Assembly: GCA_903931645.1 (NCBI GenBank)
Contig: CAIZDF010000023.1
Coordinates: 1 to 5,901 of the forward strand
DNA from: an uncultured Tolumonas sp.
GTDB taxonomy: Bacteria > Pseudomonadota > Gammaproteobacteria > Enterobacterales > Aeromonadaceae
DNA: 5,901 nt
Direction: 5' to 3'
Under the pieces are notes generated by a model, which was not told the origin of the DNA, searched no databases, and worked only from the letters and a program-made list of their open reading frames with translations. A program made the position numbers and the translations under genes. The first letter of the stretch is position 1, and each line of letters opens with the position of its first letter. This document shows positions 1 to 5,901 of this stretch, one piece after another.

Positions 1-1074
1 GCGGCGACCATGGTGACTGCAGGTGTCTATCTGATTGCACGTACACATGGCTTGTTCCTGATGGCACCGGATGTATTGCATCTGGTCGGCATTGTCGGCG
101 CTGTCACCTTGATACTGTCTGGTTTTGCAGCTCTGGTGCAGACCGATATCAAACGTATTCTGGCTTACTCCACCATGAGCCAAATCGGTTATATGTTCCT
201 CGCGTTAGGCGTGGGTGCGTGGGGTGGTGCAATATTCCACCTGATGACACATGCGTTCTTTAAAGCGTTATTGTTCCTCTCTGCCGGCTCAGTAATTATT
301 GCCTGTCATCATGAGCAGAACATTTTCAAGATGGGCGGGCTGCGTAAATCTATTCCATTGGTGTATGCCGCGTTTTTGATTGGTGGTTCCGCACTGGCGG
401 CCCTGCCCTTTGTCACCGCTGGTTTCTTCAGTAAAGACGAGATCTTGTTTGCCGCTTATCAGGGCGGTTATTCCGGTCTGTTATTGTCTGGTTTGGTCGG
501 TGCATTCCTGACCTCGCTGTATACCTTCCGTCTGATTTTTATCGTGTTCCACGGTGAAAGTAAGCTGCAGGCACATCCGGGGCATGGCCTCAGCCATCAT
601 TTGCCACTGTTGGTATTAATGCTGTTGTCTACCTTTGTCGGCGCCTTGATCACGCCACCGTTAGCAAGCGTGTTCCCTGCAGTCAATGAAAGCCATGACG
701 GAAAGTTACTGATTGAATTGCTGTCAGCAACGATTGCCATCGCAGGTATTGCATTGTCAGCATTCTTGTTCCTGGGTGAACGTAAACTGGCAAGTCAACT
801 GGCTAATTCGCCTATCGGCAAACCGCTTAGCGCATTGTGGTTCAATGCCTGGGGTTTTGACTGGCTTTATCATCACTTGTTTGTGATGCCATATCGGGCA
901 ATCGCACAACTGTTACAACGTGATCCGTTAGACCGAATGATAGCGCTTTGTGCTCTGGTTGTTGGTGCACTGAATCGTCTGAGTGTGCAAATGGTAACCG
1001 GGAATCTGCGCTGGTATGCCGCCAGCATGAGTCTGGGTGCGCTGGTCGTGTTGACTTTGTTGTTGGTGTACTAG
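1..1074 (+). CDS. nuoL: NADH:quinone oxidoreductase subunit L (3' part, 5' end outside window)
   Basis: This is the C-terminal part of NuoL, the distal proton-translocating membrane subunit of respiratory complex I in the inner membrane. The frame is open from base 1, so the ATG at 10 is an internal Met and not the start. About 357 codons are visible. By alignment from memory with E. coli NuoL (613 residues), the Met at 10 corresponds to about residue 258, so roughly the first 255 residues are missing. Visible hallmarks are QTDIKR followed by LAYSTMSQIGYM (about nt 139-198), HLMTHAFFK carrying the equivalents of His334, His338 and Lys342, and GFFSKDE with the equivalents of Lys399 (nt 433-435) and Asp400. 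The last third contains the polar region and NAWGFDWLY motif typical of the long lateral helix, then a final hydrophobic helix ending at TAG. It is the upstream gene of a nuoLMN run, and its stop overlaps the nuoM ribosome binding site. No frameshift is seen. The identification is very secure. Confidence 0.98.
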   Translation, partial: AATMVTAGVYLIARTHGLFLMAPDVLHLVGIVGAVTLILSGFAALVQTDIKRILAYSTMSQIGYMFLALGVGAWGGAIFHLMTHAFFKALLFLSAGSVIIACHHEQNIFKMGGLRKSIPLVYAAFLIGGSALAALPFVTAGFFSKDEILFAAYQGGYSGLLLSGLVGAFLTSLYTFRLIFIVFHGESKLQAHPGHGLSHHLPLLVLMLLSTFVGALITPPLASVFPAVNESHDGKLLIELLSATIAIAGIALSAFLFLGERKLASQLANSPIGKPLSALWFNAWGFDWLYHHLFVMPYRAIAQLLQRDPLDRMIALCALVVGALNRLSVQMVTGNLRWYAASMSLGALVVLTLLLVY

Positions 1075-1078
1075 GAGG
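1073..1078 (+). promoter_or_regulatory. Shine-Dalgarno for nuoM, overlapping the nuoL stop
   Basis: AGGAGG is a full consensus ribosome binding site. It begins inside the nuoL TAG (1072-1074) and lies 6 bases before a GTG codon at 1085. The spacing selects GTG 1085 as the nuoM start, and the overlap suggests that termination on nuoL and initiation on nuoM are translationally coupled. Confidence 0.85.
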
Positions 1079-1084
1079 CCTGTC

Positions 1085-2605
1085 GTGAGTTTACTCTGGT
1101 TAATACTGTTACCGTTTATTGGCGGCTTCCTCTGCTGGTTGGTGGAATTTACCCGCAAGGGAACCAACATTCCGCGTTGGATTGCCTTGGTTACCATGTC
1201 ACTGCAACTGCTGTTATCACTCAGTTTGTGGCAATCGCATGATTTCTCTTTAGTGCTGCCAGGGCAAGGCAACTGGACACTCGATTACCAGCTGCCGTGG
1301 ATCCCTCGCTTTGGTATTTCCGTTCATTTAGCCATGGATGGGATTTCCCTGCTGATGGTGTCACTGACCGGTTTGCTGGGGATTTTGGCGGTCGTCTGTT
1401 CCTGGAATGAAATACAGGATCGTGTCGGTTTCTTCCACCTGAACCTGTTGTGGATCTTAGGTGGTGTTATCGGCGTGTTCTTGTCACTGGATCTGTTCCT
1501 GTTTTTCTTCTTCTGGGAAATGATGCTGGTGCCTATGTACTTCCTGATTGCGCTGTGGGGACACAGTGGTTCTGATGGTCGAACCCGTATTTATGCGGCA
1601 ACCAAATTTTTCCTATACACGCAGGCCAGTGGCTTGCTGATGCTGCTCTCGATTCTGGCATTAGTCTTTATCCATTACCGGGCAACTGGCGTGTTCTCTT
1701 TCGATTACACCCAACTGCTGAACACCAGCATGGCACCGGAAATGGAATTTATGCTGATGTTGGGTTTCTTCATCGCTTTTGCGGTGAAGATGCCACTAGT
1801 ACCACTGCACGGCTGGTTACCCGATGCACATAGTCAGGCGCCGACAGCCGGTTCCGTAGACTTAGCAGGGATCTTGCTGAAAACCGCCGCCTACGGGTTA
1901 TTACGTTTCGGTATTCCGCTATTCCCGCATGCTTCCGCTGATTTTGCCCCAATTGCCATGACGCTGGGTTTGATTGGTATCATTTATGGTGCGGTACTGG
2001 CGTTCAGCCAAACTGATATCAAACGCTTGGTGGCTTACACCAGTGTCTCGCATATGGGATTTGTGGTTATCGCGCTGTATGCCGGCACAGCAACTGCCAT
2101 TCAGGGGGCGGTGGTGCAAATGGTGGCTCATGGCTTATCAGCGGCAGGCTTATTCATCATGTGCGGACAATTGTATGAACGTCTGCACACCCGTGATCTA
2201 CGTGAAATGGGTGGTTTATGGCATCGCCTTCGCTATCTACCGGGCATCATGTTGTTTTTCTCTGTCGCATCACTGGGCTTACCGGGCACCGGTAATTTTG
2301 TCGGTGAATTCATGATCTTGTTAGGCAGCTTCCCATCTGTACCAACGATCGTCATTGTTTCCACCGTGGGGTTAGTGCTGGCTTCTGTTTACTCACTGAC
2401 AATGCTACAACGCGCTTGTTTTGGACAAGGTAAAGTGAATACCCCACTGCGCGGTTTAAATCTGCGTGAGTTTGGTATTTTGCTGCTGTTAGTTGCCTTG
2501 CTGGTTGGCCTTGGCGTTTATCCACAGCCTGTGCTGGATGTCAGTGGCATGACGGGAACACTGTTACAAGCTGACAGTGCGCTTGCCGTTACCGGTCAGC
2601 CTTAG
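1085..2605 (+). CDS. nuoM: NADH:quinone oxidoreductase subunit M
   Basis: This is NuoM, the middle antiporter-like proton-channel subunit of the complex I membrane arm. It is 506 residues long, against about 509 in E. coli, and complete. The start is GTG, chosen because a perfect AGGAGG precedes it by 6 bases and because the N-terminus (SLLWLILLPFIGGFLCW) matches the family. The protein is very hydrophobic, consistent with about 14 membrane helices. Key ionisable residues expected of the channel are present: Glu145 in FFFFFWEMMLVPMY, Lys235 in FAVKMPLVPLHGWLPDAH, Lys266 in GILLKTAAYG, and Glu408 in GTGNFVGEFM. The paralogous discontinuous-helix signature QTDIKRLVAYTSVSHMGF lies at residues 309-326. 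It sits 10 bases after nuoL and 9 bases before nuoN, so it is certainly cotranscribed. Nothing is missing or disrupted. Confidence 0.98.
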   Translation: MSLLWLILLPFIGGFLCWLVEFTRKGTNIPRWIALVTMSLQLLLSLSLWQSHDFSLVLPGQGNWTLDYQLPWIPRFGISVHLAMDGISLLMVSLTGLLGILAVVCSWNEIQDRVGFFHLNLLWILGGVIGVFLSLDLFLFFFFWEMMLVPMYFLIALWGHSGSDGRTRIYAATKFFLYTQASGLLMLLSILALVFIHYRATGVFSFDYTQLLNTSMAPEMEFMLMLGFFIAFAVKMPLVPLHGWLPDAHSQAPTAGSVDLAGILLKTAAYGLLRFGIPLFPHASADFAPIAMTLGLIGIIYGAVLAFSQTDIKRLVAYTSVSHMGFVVIALYAGTATAIQGAVVQMVAHGLSAAGLFIMCGQLYERLHTRDLREMGGLWHRLRYLPGIMLFFSVASLGLPGTGNFVGEFMILLGSFPSVPTIVIVSTVGLVLASVYSLTMLQRACFGQGKVNTPLRGLNLREFGILLLLVALLVGLGVYPQPVLDVSGMTGTLLQADSALAVTGQP

Positions 2606-2608
2606 GAG
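2603..2608 (+). promoter_or_regulatory. Shine-Dalgarno for nuoN, overlapping the nuoM stop
   Basis: TAGGAG contains the nuoM stop codon (2603-2605) and an AGGAG core 6 bases before ATG 2615. A nearer ATG at 2611 opens only a three-codon frame, so 2615 is the correct start. The arrangement repeats that of the nuoL-nuoM junction. Confidence 0.8.
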
Positions 2609-2614
2609 ATATGT

Positions 2615-4081
2615 ATGTTTAACTTTGCACAATTGATTGCTGAACTACCGCTGCTGCTGACGGCACTGACAGCCATCGCAGTGATGCTGTCAATTGCATG
2701 GCAGCGTAACCATCGTCAGGTTTTCCTGATTACCGTGATTGGATTAAATGCAGCACTGGTCAGCTTGTTAGTTGCCAGTCACGCAGTGCCTGTCATTGTC
2801 ACGCCATTGCTGATTGTTGATTCGTATGCTGTATTTTATACCGCGCTGATCATCATTGGTTCACTGGCGACGGTAACACTGGCACGAGCTTGGCTGAAAA
2901 AATTCCCCGATAACCGGGAAGAGTTTTATCTGTTGCTGTTATTGGCATCAACCGGCGCTATCGTTATGGCGCAAGCACATCATCTGGCGGCGCTGTTTAT
3001 CGGTATCGAATTGATGTCGCTGCCCCTGTTTGGTCTGGTTGGTTACGCGTTCCGCCAACGTCGTTCGCTGGAAGCCGCAGTTAAATACATGGTGTTGTCT
3101 GCCAGTGCGACCGCATTCCTGCTGTTCGGTATTGCTCTGATATACGCGCAATGCGGCAGTCTGGACATTGCTACTATCGGCGCACAGCTGTCCAAATTAC
3201 CTTCCACCGAAACCGCCCACGTTACCTTGCTGATTGTTGGTTTGGGTATGATGGTGATTGGCTTTGGTTTTAAATTATCACTGGTGCCATTCCATCTATG
3301 GACACCCGATGTCTACCAAGGCGCACCTGCTCCGGTGACAACCTATCTGGCGACTGTCAGTAAAATTGCTGTCTTTGCAGTGTTACTGCGGTTGTTCTAT
3401 ACCATTCCTGCAACTGATTCGTTCTTCTATCAGCTACTGGGTGGTCTGGCGTTTGTTTCGATAGTCATTGGTAACTTACTGGCCCTGCTACAAAGTAACC
3501 TGAAACGTCTGTTGGGTTTTTCATCTACTGCGCATTTTGGTTACTTGCTGGTTGCCCTGATTGCCTGCCGTCTGGGTACATTATCGTTCGAAGCCGTAGC
3601 GCTCTATCTGGTGATGTATCTGCTGACATCAGTGGGTAGTTTTGGGGTGGTGAGTCTGATGTCCAGCCCTTACCAAGATAAAGATGCAGAAGATCTGCCC
3701 GCATATCGTGGTCTGTTCTGGCGTCGTCCGGTGTTAACGGCTGCGATGACAGTGATGTTCCTCTCGCTGGCCGGTATTCCAATGACGTTAGGTTTTATCG
3801 GTAAGTTTTATATTCTGGCAGTTGGTATCCAGTTCCACTTCTGGTGGCTGACAGGTGCCGTGGTGTTCGGTAGTGCTGTCGGGCTTTATTACTATCTGCG
3901 CGTGATCAGCATTCTGTATCTGCGTACCCCAGGTATGCCATCACGTGATGCTAGCAACGACTGGGCACTCACTACTGGTGGTTTTATGGTGCTGCTCTCC
4001 GCCATTTTGGTGGTCGCACTGGGCATCTACCCGCAACCCCTGCTTGATCTGCTACCACTAGCACAACTCGCCACACCTTAA
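2615..4081 (+). CDS. nuoN: NADH:quinone oxidoreductase subunit N
   Basis: This is NuoN, the third antiporter-like subunit, which sits closest to the peripheral arm side of the complex I membrane domain. It is 488 residues against about 485 in E. coli, and complete. The many hydrophobic stretches fit about 14 membrane helices. Family signatures include [20 protein letters not shown] with Glu132, [20 protein letters not shown] with Lys220, the Lys250 that follows YLATVS, the [19 protein letters not shown] repeat (residues 293-311), and [10 protein letters not shown] with Lys397. These match the conserved Lys217, Lys247 and Lys395 region of E. coli NuoN, with a small offset. It is the last gene of the nuo operon: its TAA is followed within 10 bases by a strong terminator hairpin. 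The start at ATG 2615 is supported by AGGAG 6 bases upstream. No anomaly is seen. Confidence 0.98.
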   Translation: MFNFAQLIAELPLLLTALTAIAVMLSIAWQRNHRQVFLITVIGLNAALVSLLVASHAVPVIVTPLLIVDSYAVFYTALIIIGSLATVTLARAWLKKFPDNREEFYLLLLLASTGAIVMAQAHHLAALFIGIELMSLPLFGLVGYAFRQRRSLEAAVKYMVLSASATAFLLFGIALIYAQCGSLDIATIGAQLSKLPSTETAHVTLLIVGLGMMVIGFGFKLSLVPFHLWTPDVYQGAPAPVTTYLATVSKIAVFAVLLRLFYTIPATDSFFYQLLGGLAFVSIVIGNLLALLQSNLKRLLGFSSTAHFGYLLVALIACRLGTLSFEAVALYLVMYLLTSVGSFGVVSLMSSPYQDKDAEDLPAYRGLFWRRPVLTAAMTVMFLSLAGIPMTLGFIGKFYILAVGIQFHFWWLTGAVVFGSAVGLYYYLRVISILYLRTPGMPSRDASNDWALTTGGFMVLLSAILVVALGIYPQPLLDLLPLAQLATP

Positions 4082-4089
4082 CCTTCTCT

Positions 4090-4123
4090 CCGGCACATTT
4101 CCTGTGAAGTGTGCCGGTATTTT
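4090..4123 (+). terminator. Rho-independent terminator of the nuo operon
   Basis: CCGGCACA (4090-4097) pairs perfectly with TGTGCCGG (4110-4117). The stem continues inward through a T-G wobble, two T-A pairs and a C-G pair to a CTGT loop, giving about 12 pairs. It is followed by TATTTT (4118-4123). The hairpin starts 9 bases after the nuoN stop and marks the end of the nuo transcript, separating it from the regulator-dehydrogenase unit. The T tract is short and interrupted by one A, so some read-through is possible. Confidence 0.88.
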
Positions 4124-4138
4124 ATGCATCTTTGCTAC

Positions 4139-4166
4139 CTGATTGATCTTAAATTGGTACTATAAA
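4139..4166 (+). promoter_or_regulatory. Candidate sigma-70 promoter for the gntR-adh unit
   Basis: The best -10 candidate is TATAAA at 4161-4166 (five of six consensus bases). Sixteen bases upstream is CTGATT (4139-4144), a weak -35 that keeps only the TGA core. A transcript would start near 4173, leaving a leader of about 50 bases before GTG 4226. The whole 144-base gap between nuoN and the regulator contains only the terminator, this promoter and its operator. The -10 call is reasonable; the -35 call is weak, which would fit a regulated promoter. Confidence 0.45.
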
Positions 4167-4171
4167 TACCA
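4155..4171 (+). promoter_or_regulatory. Candidate GntR/HutC operator (inverted repeat)
   Basis: TGGTACTATAAATACCA is an inverted repeat: TGGTA and TACCA arms are perfect over 5 bases around a 7-base centre, and 6 of the 8 possible pairs match overall. Operators of HutC-subfamily GntR regulators are typically short palindromes with GGT...ACC arms, so size, symmetry and arm sequence fit. It covers the putative -10 box, so a bound regulator would block RNA polymerase and repress its own operon. Binding by the adjacent regulator is an inference. Confidence 0.55.
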
Positions 4172-4182
4172 CTTGAATCAAG
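4172..4182. repeat. Short perfect palindrome next to the operator
   Basis: CTTGAATCAAG is an 11-base perfect palindrome (5-base arms around a central A), directly abutting the inverted repeat at 4155-4171. It falls where transcription would start. It may be a second binding site, for the same or another regulator, or a chance palindrome. Its arms differ from those of the neighbouring repeat, so it is not simply a second copy. Confidence 0.35.
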
Positions 4183-4214
4183 CTATTGTCTGGAAAGCAG
4201 ACCTTTGCCATGCG

Positions 4215-4220
4215 AAGGAG
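4215..4220 (+). promoter_or_regulatory. Shine-Dalgarno deciding the start of the GntR regulator
   Basis: AAGGAG lies 5 bases before GTG 4226. An in-frame TTG at 4205 would give a longer protein but places this site inside the coding region and has no good ribosome binding site of its own. An ATG at 4210 is out of frame and stops after eight codons. The GTG is therefore preferred. Confidence 0.75.
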
Positions 4221-4225
4221 TTACC

Positions 4226-5029
4226 GTGTTATATAAAAATATCGCTAAAAAGCTGCGGTTCCGCATCAATTCTGATGAATTTACCATTGGCGATGTCTTG
4301 CCGACTGAACGACAACTGATGGAAGAATATCAAGCCAGCCGGGTGTCGATCCGCAAAGCCATTGATGAATTGGTAGCAATTGATCTGATTGAGAAAAAAC
4401 AGGGCAGTGGCACATACATCAAACAAAAAGAAGTCGTGCATCTGATGGATCAGCTACGCAGTGGTCTGGAAAGTTCGCAGGAAATAGGACAAACCATCAC
4501 CAGTGATGTTTTGGAATTCGCGATTGTGTATCCCGATGATGAAATCGCCAACCGGTTAAAAATCAACACAACCGATCGCGTGTATTACACCAAACGTCTG
4601 CGAAAAATTAATGACCGCCCACAGATCATCGAAGAAAGTTTTATGCCGGTGAACTTATTTCCCGAGCTAACTATCCGCACCTTAGAGCGCTCAAAATTTG
4701 AGTATATTGAGAAAAATCTGGGTCTGATTATTGAAGGTAGTTATCAGGAATTCTCTCCGGTAATACCCGATAAAGAAGAAGAAAGATTACTGAATCTGCA
4801 AGGTCGTGAACCGGTACTGCAAATCACTTCGCTCTCGAATTTCCAAGATGGCACGATTTTCGACTATAGCATCATGAAATTTAAGGCCAGCGAATATCTG
4901 CATGCGATTTATGTGCGTCGTGAAACACAAGGGCCACTGCTGTCGCAAAAGAAAGGAAGCACGACAGACCATGACTCGCAACTGCATGCATCCGCTGAGG
5001 AAACACTCAAGTTTTATCCCGTACAATAG
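4226..5029 (+). CDS. GntR-family transcriptional regulator, HutC/UTRA type
   Basis: This is a DNA-binding regulator, 267 residues from GTG 4226 (274 if the upstream TTG 4205 were used). Residues 1-66 form a GntR winged helix-turn-helix: LPTERQLMEEYQASRVSIRKA supplies the helix-turn-helix with the typical SR..IRKA recognition helix, and KKQGSGTYI is the wing. Residues of about 90-232 look like a UTRA effector domain, with RPQIIEESFMPVNLFPEL, a GSYQEFSPVIPDKEEERLL stretch, and a closing FDYSIMKFKASEY. UTRA domains bind small metabolites, and the effector here cannot be read from sequence. After the domain comes an unusual polar tail of about 32 residues. The gene lies 29 bases before a YqhD-like dehydrogenase and behind its own palindromic operator, suggesting an autoregulated repressor of the pair. 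No specific gene name is justified. Family assignment is secure; target and ligand are inferred. Confidence 0.92.
   Translation: MLYKNIAKKLRFRINSDEFTIGDVLPTERQLMEEYQASRVSIRKAIDELVAIDLIEKKQGSGTYIKQKEVVHLMDQLRSGLESSQEIGQTITSDVLEFAIVYPDDEIANRLKINTTDRVYYTKRLRKINDRPQIIEESFMPVNLFPELTIRTLERSKFEYIEKNLGLIIEGSYQEFSPVIPDKEEERLLNLQGREPVLQITSLSNFQDGTIFDYSIMKFKASEYLHAIYVRRETQGPLLSQKKGSTTDHDSQLHASAEETLKFYPVQ
5000..5027 (+). promoter_or_regulatory. Weak candidate internal promoter for the dehydrogenase
   Basis: TACAAT (5022-5027), five of six -10 consensus bases, sits across the end of the regulator gene. Sixteen bases upstream is GAAACA (5000-5005), which matches only the ACA half of a -35. A start near 5034 would leave a 25-base leader containing the AAGGA ribosome site. 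It could give the dehydrogenase some independent expression, but such matches are common by chance. Confidence 0.22.
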
Positions 5030-5058
5030 CGCTCCGACCGTTAAAGGAAACAAAGAAG

Positions 5059-5901
5059 ATGAACAACTTTAGTTTTCGTAACCCCACTAAAATTCATTTT
5101 GGCAAAGGCCAAATCGCAAAAATCAAAGAAGAAATCCCGGCAGATGCTCGTGTGCTGATCACCTATGGCGGTGGCAGCATTAAAAAAAATGGTGTTTTAG
5201 CGCAAGTCCATGCGGCCTTAGAAAACATCACTTTTTTTGAGTTTGGTGGCATCGAACCTAATCCGCATTTTGAAACATTGATGAACGCCGTTGCTCTGGT
5301 AAAACAAGAAAAAATTACCTATCTGCTGGCAGTGGGTGGTGGTTCAGTGGTGGATGGTACTAAATTTATTGCCGGAGCCGCCTTATATGACGGCGATCCG
5401 CTGGAAATGGTCTATACCCGTGCAGCAAAAGTTAAAGCCGCACTACCGCTCGGCTGCATCTTAACCCTCCCCGCCACAGGCTCAGAAATGAACGGCAATG
5501 CAGTTGTTACGCGCTGGGAAACCAAAGACAAAATGGGCATGTTCTCAGAATTGATGCGCCCTACATTTTCTATTCTTGATCCAGAAACTACCTATAGCCT
5601 GCCCGCGCGTCAGGTTGGCAACGGTGTCGTCGATGCAATGGTACACATCTTAGAACAATACATGACTTATCCGGTCAACGGTAAGGTGCAGGATTATTAT
5701 GCTGAAAGCCTGCTGAAGATCCTGATGGAAGATGGCCCACAAGCACTGACCGATCCGATGAACTATGATGTGCGCGCCAATATTATGTGGGCGGCAACAC
5801 AAGCCCTGAATGGTACATTGAGTCTGGGTATGCCTGGTGACTGATCAACCCATGCCATTGGCCACCAGATCACGGCGTTGTATGGTTTGGATCATGCACA
5901 A
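5059..5901 (+). pseudogene. YqhD-like iron-type alcohol dehydrogenase / aldehyde reductase, broken by an in-frame TGA and cut by the window end
   Basis: The frame matches E. coli YqhD (387 residues), a cytoplasmic NADPH-dependent reductase of short-chain and toxic aldehydes in the iron-containing alcohol dehydrogenase family. Coenzyme motifs are intact: Gly37, Gly38 and Ser40 in TYGGGS, the set linked to NADPH use in YqhD; AVGGGSVVDGTKFIA at residues 91-105; and TLPATGSEMN at 136-145. The first two metal ligands are Asp192 and His196 in NGVVDAMVH. At codon 262 (5842-5844) TGA replaces the Trp of the family motif (G..DW.TH). The frame then continues for 19 codons, STHAIGHQ through LDHAQ, carrying the third and fourth ligands, His265 and His279. 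A product ending at residue 261 would lack these and about the last third of the protein, so should be inactive. The start at ATG 5059 follows AAGGA (5044-5048). The gene sits 29 bases after the GntR regulator and is probably cotranscribed with it. The other possibility is an intact gene with a one-base sequencing error. The 3' end lies beyond the window. Confidence 0.85.

Noticed and set aside
928..1272. Antisense open frame across the nuoL-nuoM junction
   Set aside because: It opposes two strongly conserved genes, its product is low-complexity Gln/Asn/Thr-rich, and it has no recognisable domain.
1974..2315. Same-strand open frame inside nuoM
   Set aside because: It is a shifted-frame shadow of the well-conserved nuoM coding sequence, with a Trp/Cys-rich product unlike any known family.
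2611..2622. ATG at 2611 as the nuoN start
   Set aside because: It is out of frame with nuoN and stops after three codons.
3525..3782. Antisense open frame inside nuoN, with similar ones at 1770-1952, 1919-2131 and 2948-3151
   Set aside because: All lie entirely within conserved nuo genes, lack credible family features, and are explained by codon bias on the coding strand.
4210..4236. Eight-codon ATG mini-frame (MRRSYRVI) overlapping the regulator start, possible leader peptide
   Set aside because: It has no ribosome site at proper spacing, and the AAGGAG it contains is better explained as the site for GTG 4226.
4787..5053. Antisense open frames across the regulator gene (also 4229-4441)
   Set aside because: They overlap the conserved winged-helix and UTRA coding sequence and show no domain or ribosome site.
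5842..5844. TGA as selenocysteine or as Trp in an alternative genetic code
   Set aside because: The family has Trp, not Cys or Sec, at this site. The other genes encode Trp with TGG and contain no internal TGA, so neither recoding explains an isolated case.
1..5901. Mobile elements, CRISPR arrays, tRNA or rRNA genes
   Set aside because: No transposase, integrase, terminal inverted repeats, spaced direct repeats or RNA-gene signatures were seen. Gene-free space is limited to a 144-base gap and very short spacers.

Overview
The window is a chromosomal segment from a gammaproteobacterium, with every gene on the + strand. The three large membrane proteins read almost residue for residue like Escherichia coli NuoL, NuoM and NuoN, in the same order, and base composition looks near balanced. 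A facultative anaerobe of the Aeromonadales type (for example Tolumonas-like) would fit, but genus is a guess from memory and was not tested.

Positions 1-4081 hold the distal end of a complex I (nuo) operon: the 3' part of nuoL (its 5' end lies outside the window), complete nuoM and complete nuoN. These encode the three antiporter-like, proton-translocating membrane-arm subunits of NADH:quinone oxidoreductase. Spacing is tight (10 and 9 bases), and in both junctions the ribosome binding site overlaps the upstream stop codon. A strong hairpin with a T-rich tail at 4090-4123 closes the operon.

Positions 4124-5901 hold a separate two-gene unit. A short promoter region contains a clear inverted repeat (4155-4171) overlapping a TATAAA -10 box. 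It is followed by a GntR-family regulator of the HutC/UTRA type (best start GTG at 4226), and 29 bases later by an iron-type alcohol dehydrogenase closely resembling the NADPH-dependent aldehyde reductase YqhD. The likely logic is a local, ligand-responsive repressor controlling itself and the reductase; in E. coli yqhD is instead controlled by the AraC-type YqhC.

The most notable observation is that the dehydrogenase frame is interrupted by TGA at 5842-5844, exactly where the family has a conserved Trp (TGG). The frame stays open and YqhD-like to the last base of the window. The stop lies before two of the four expected metal-ligand histidines, so the 261-residue product should be inactive. 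It is either a recent nonsense pseudogene, a sequencing or assembly error, or (least likely) a read-through codon. Apart from this, nothing in the window looks like a wholly new system.
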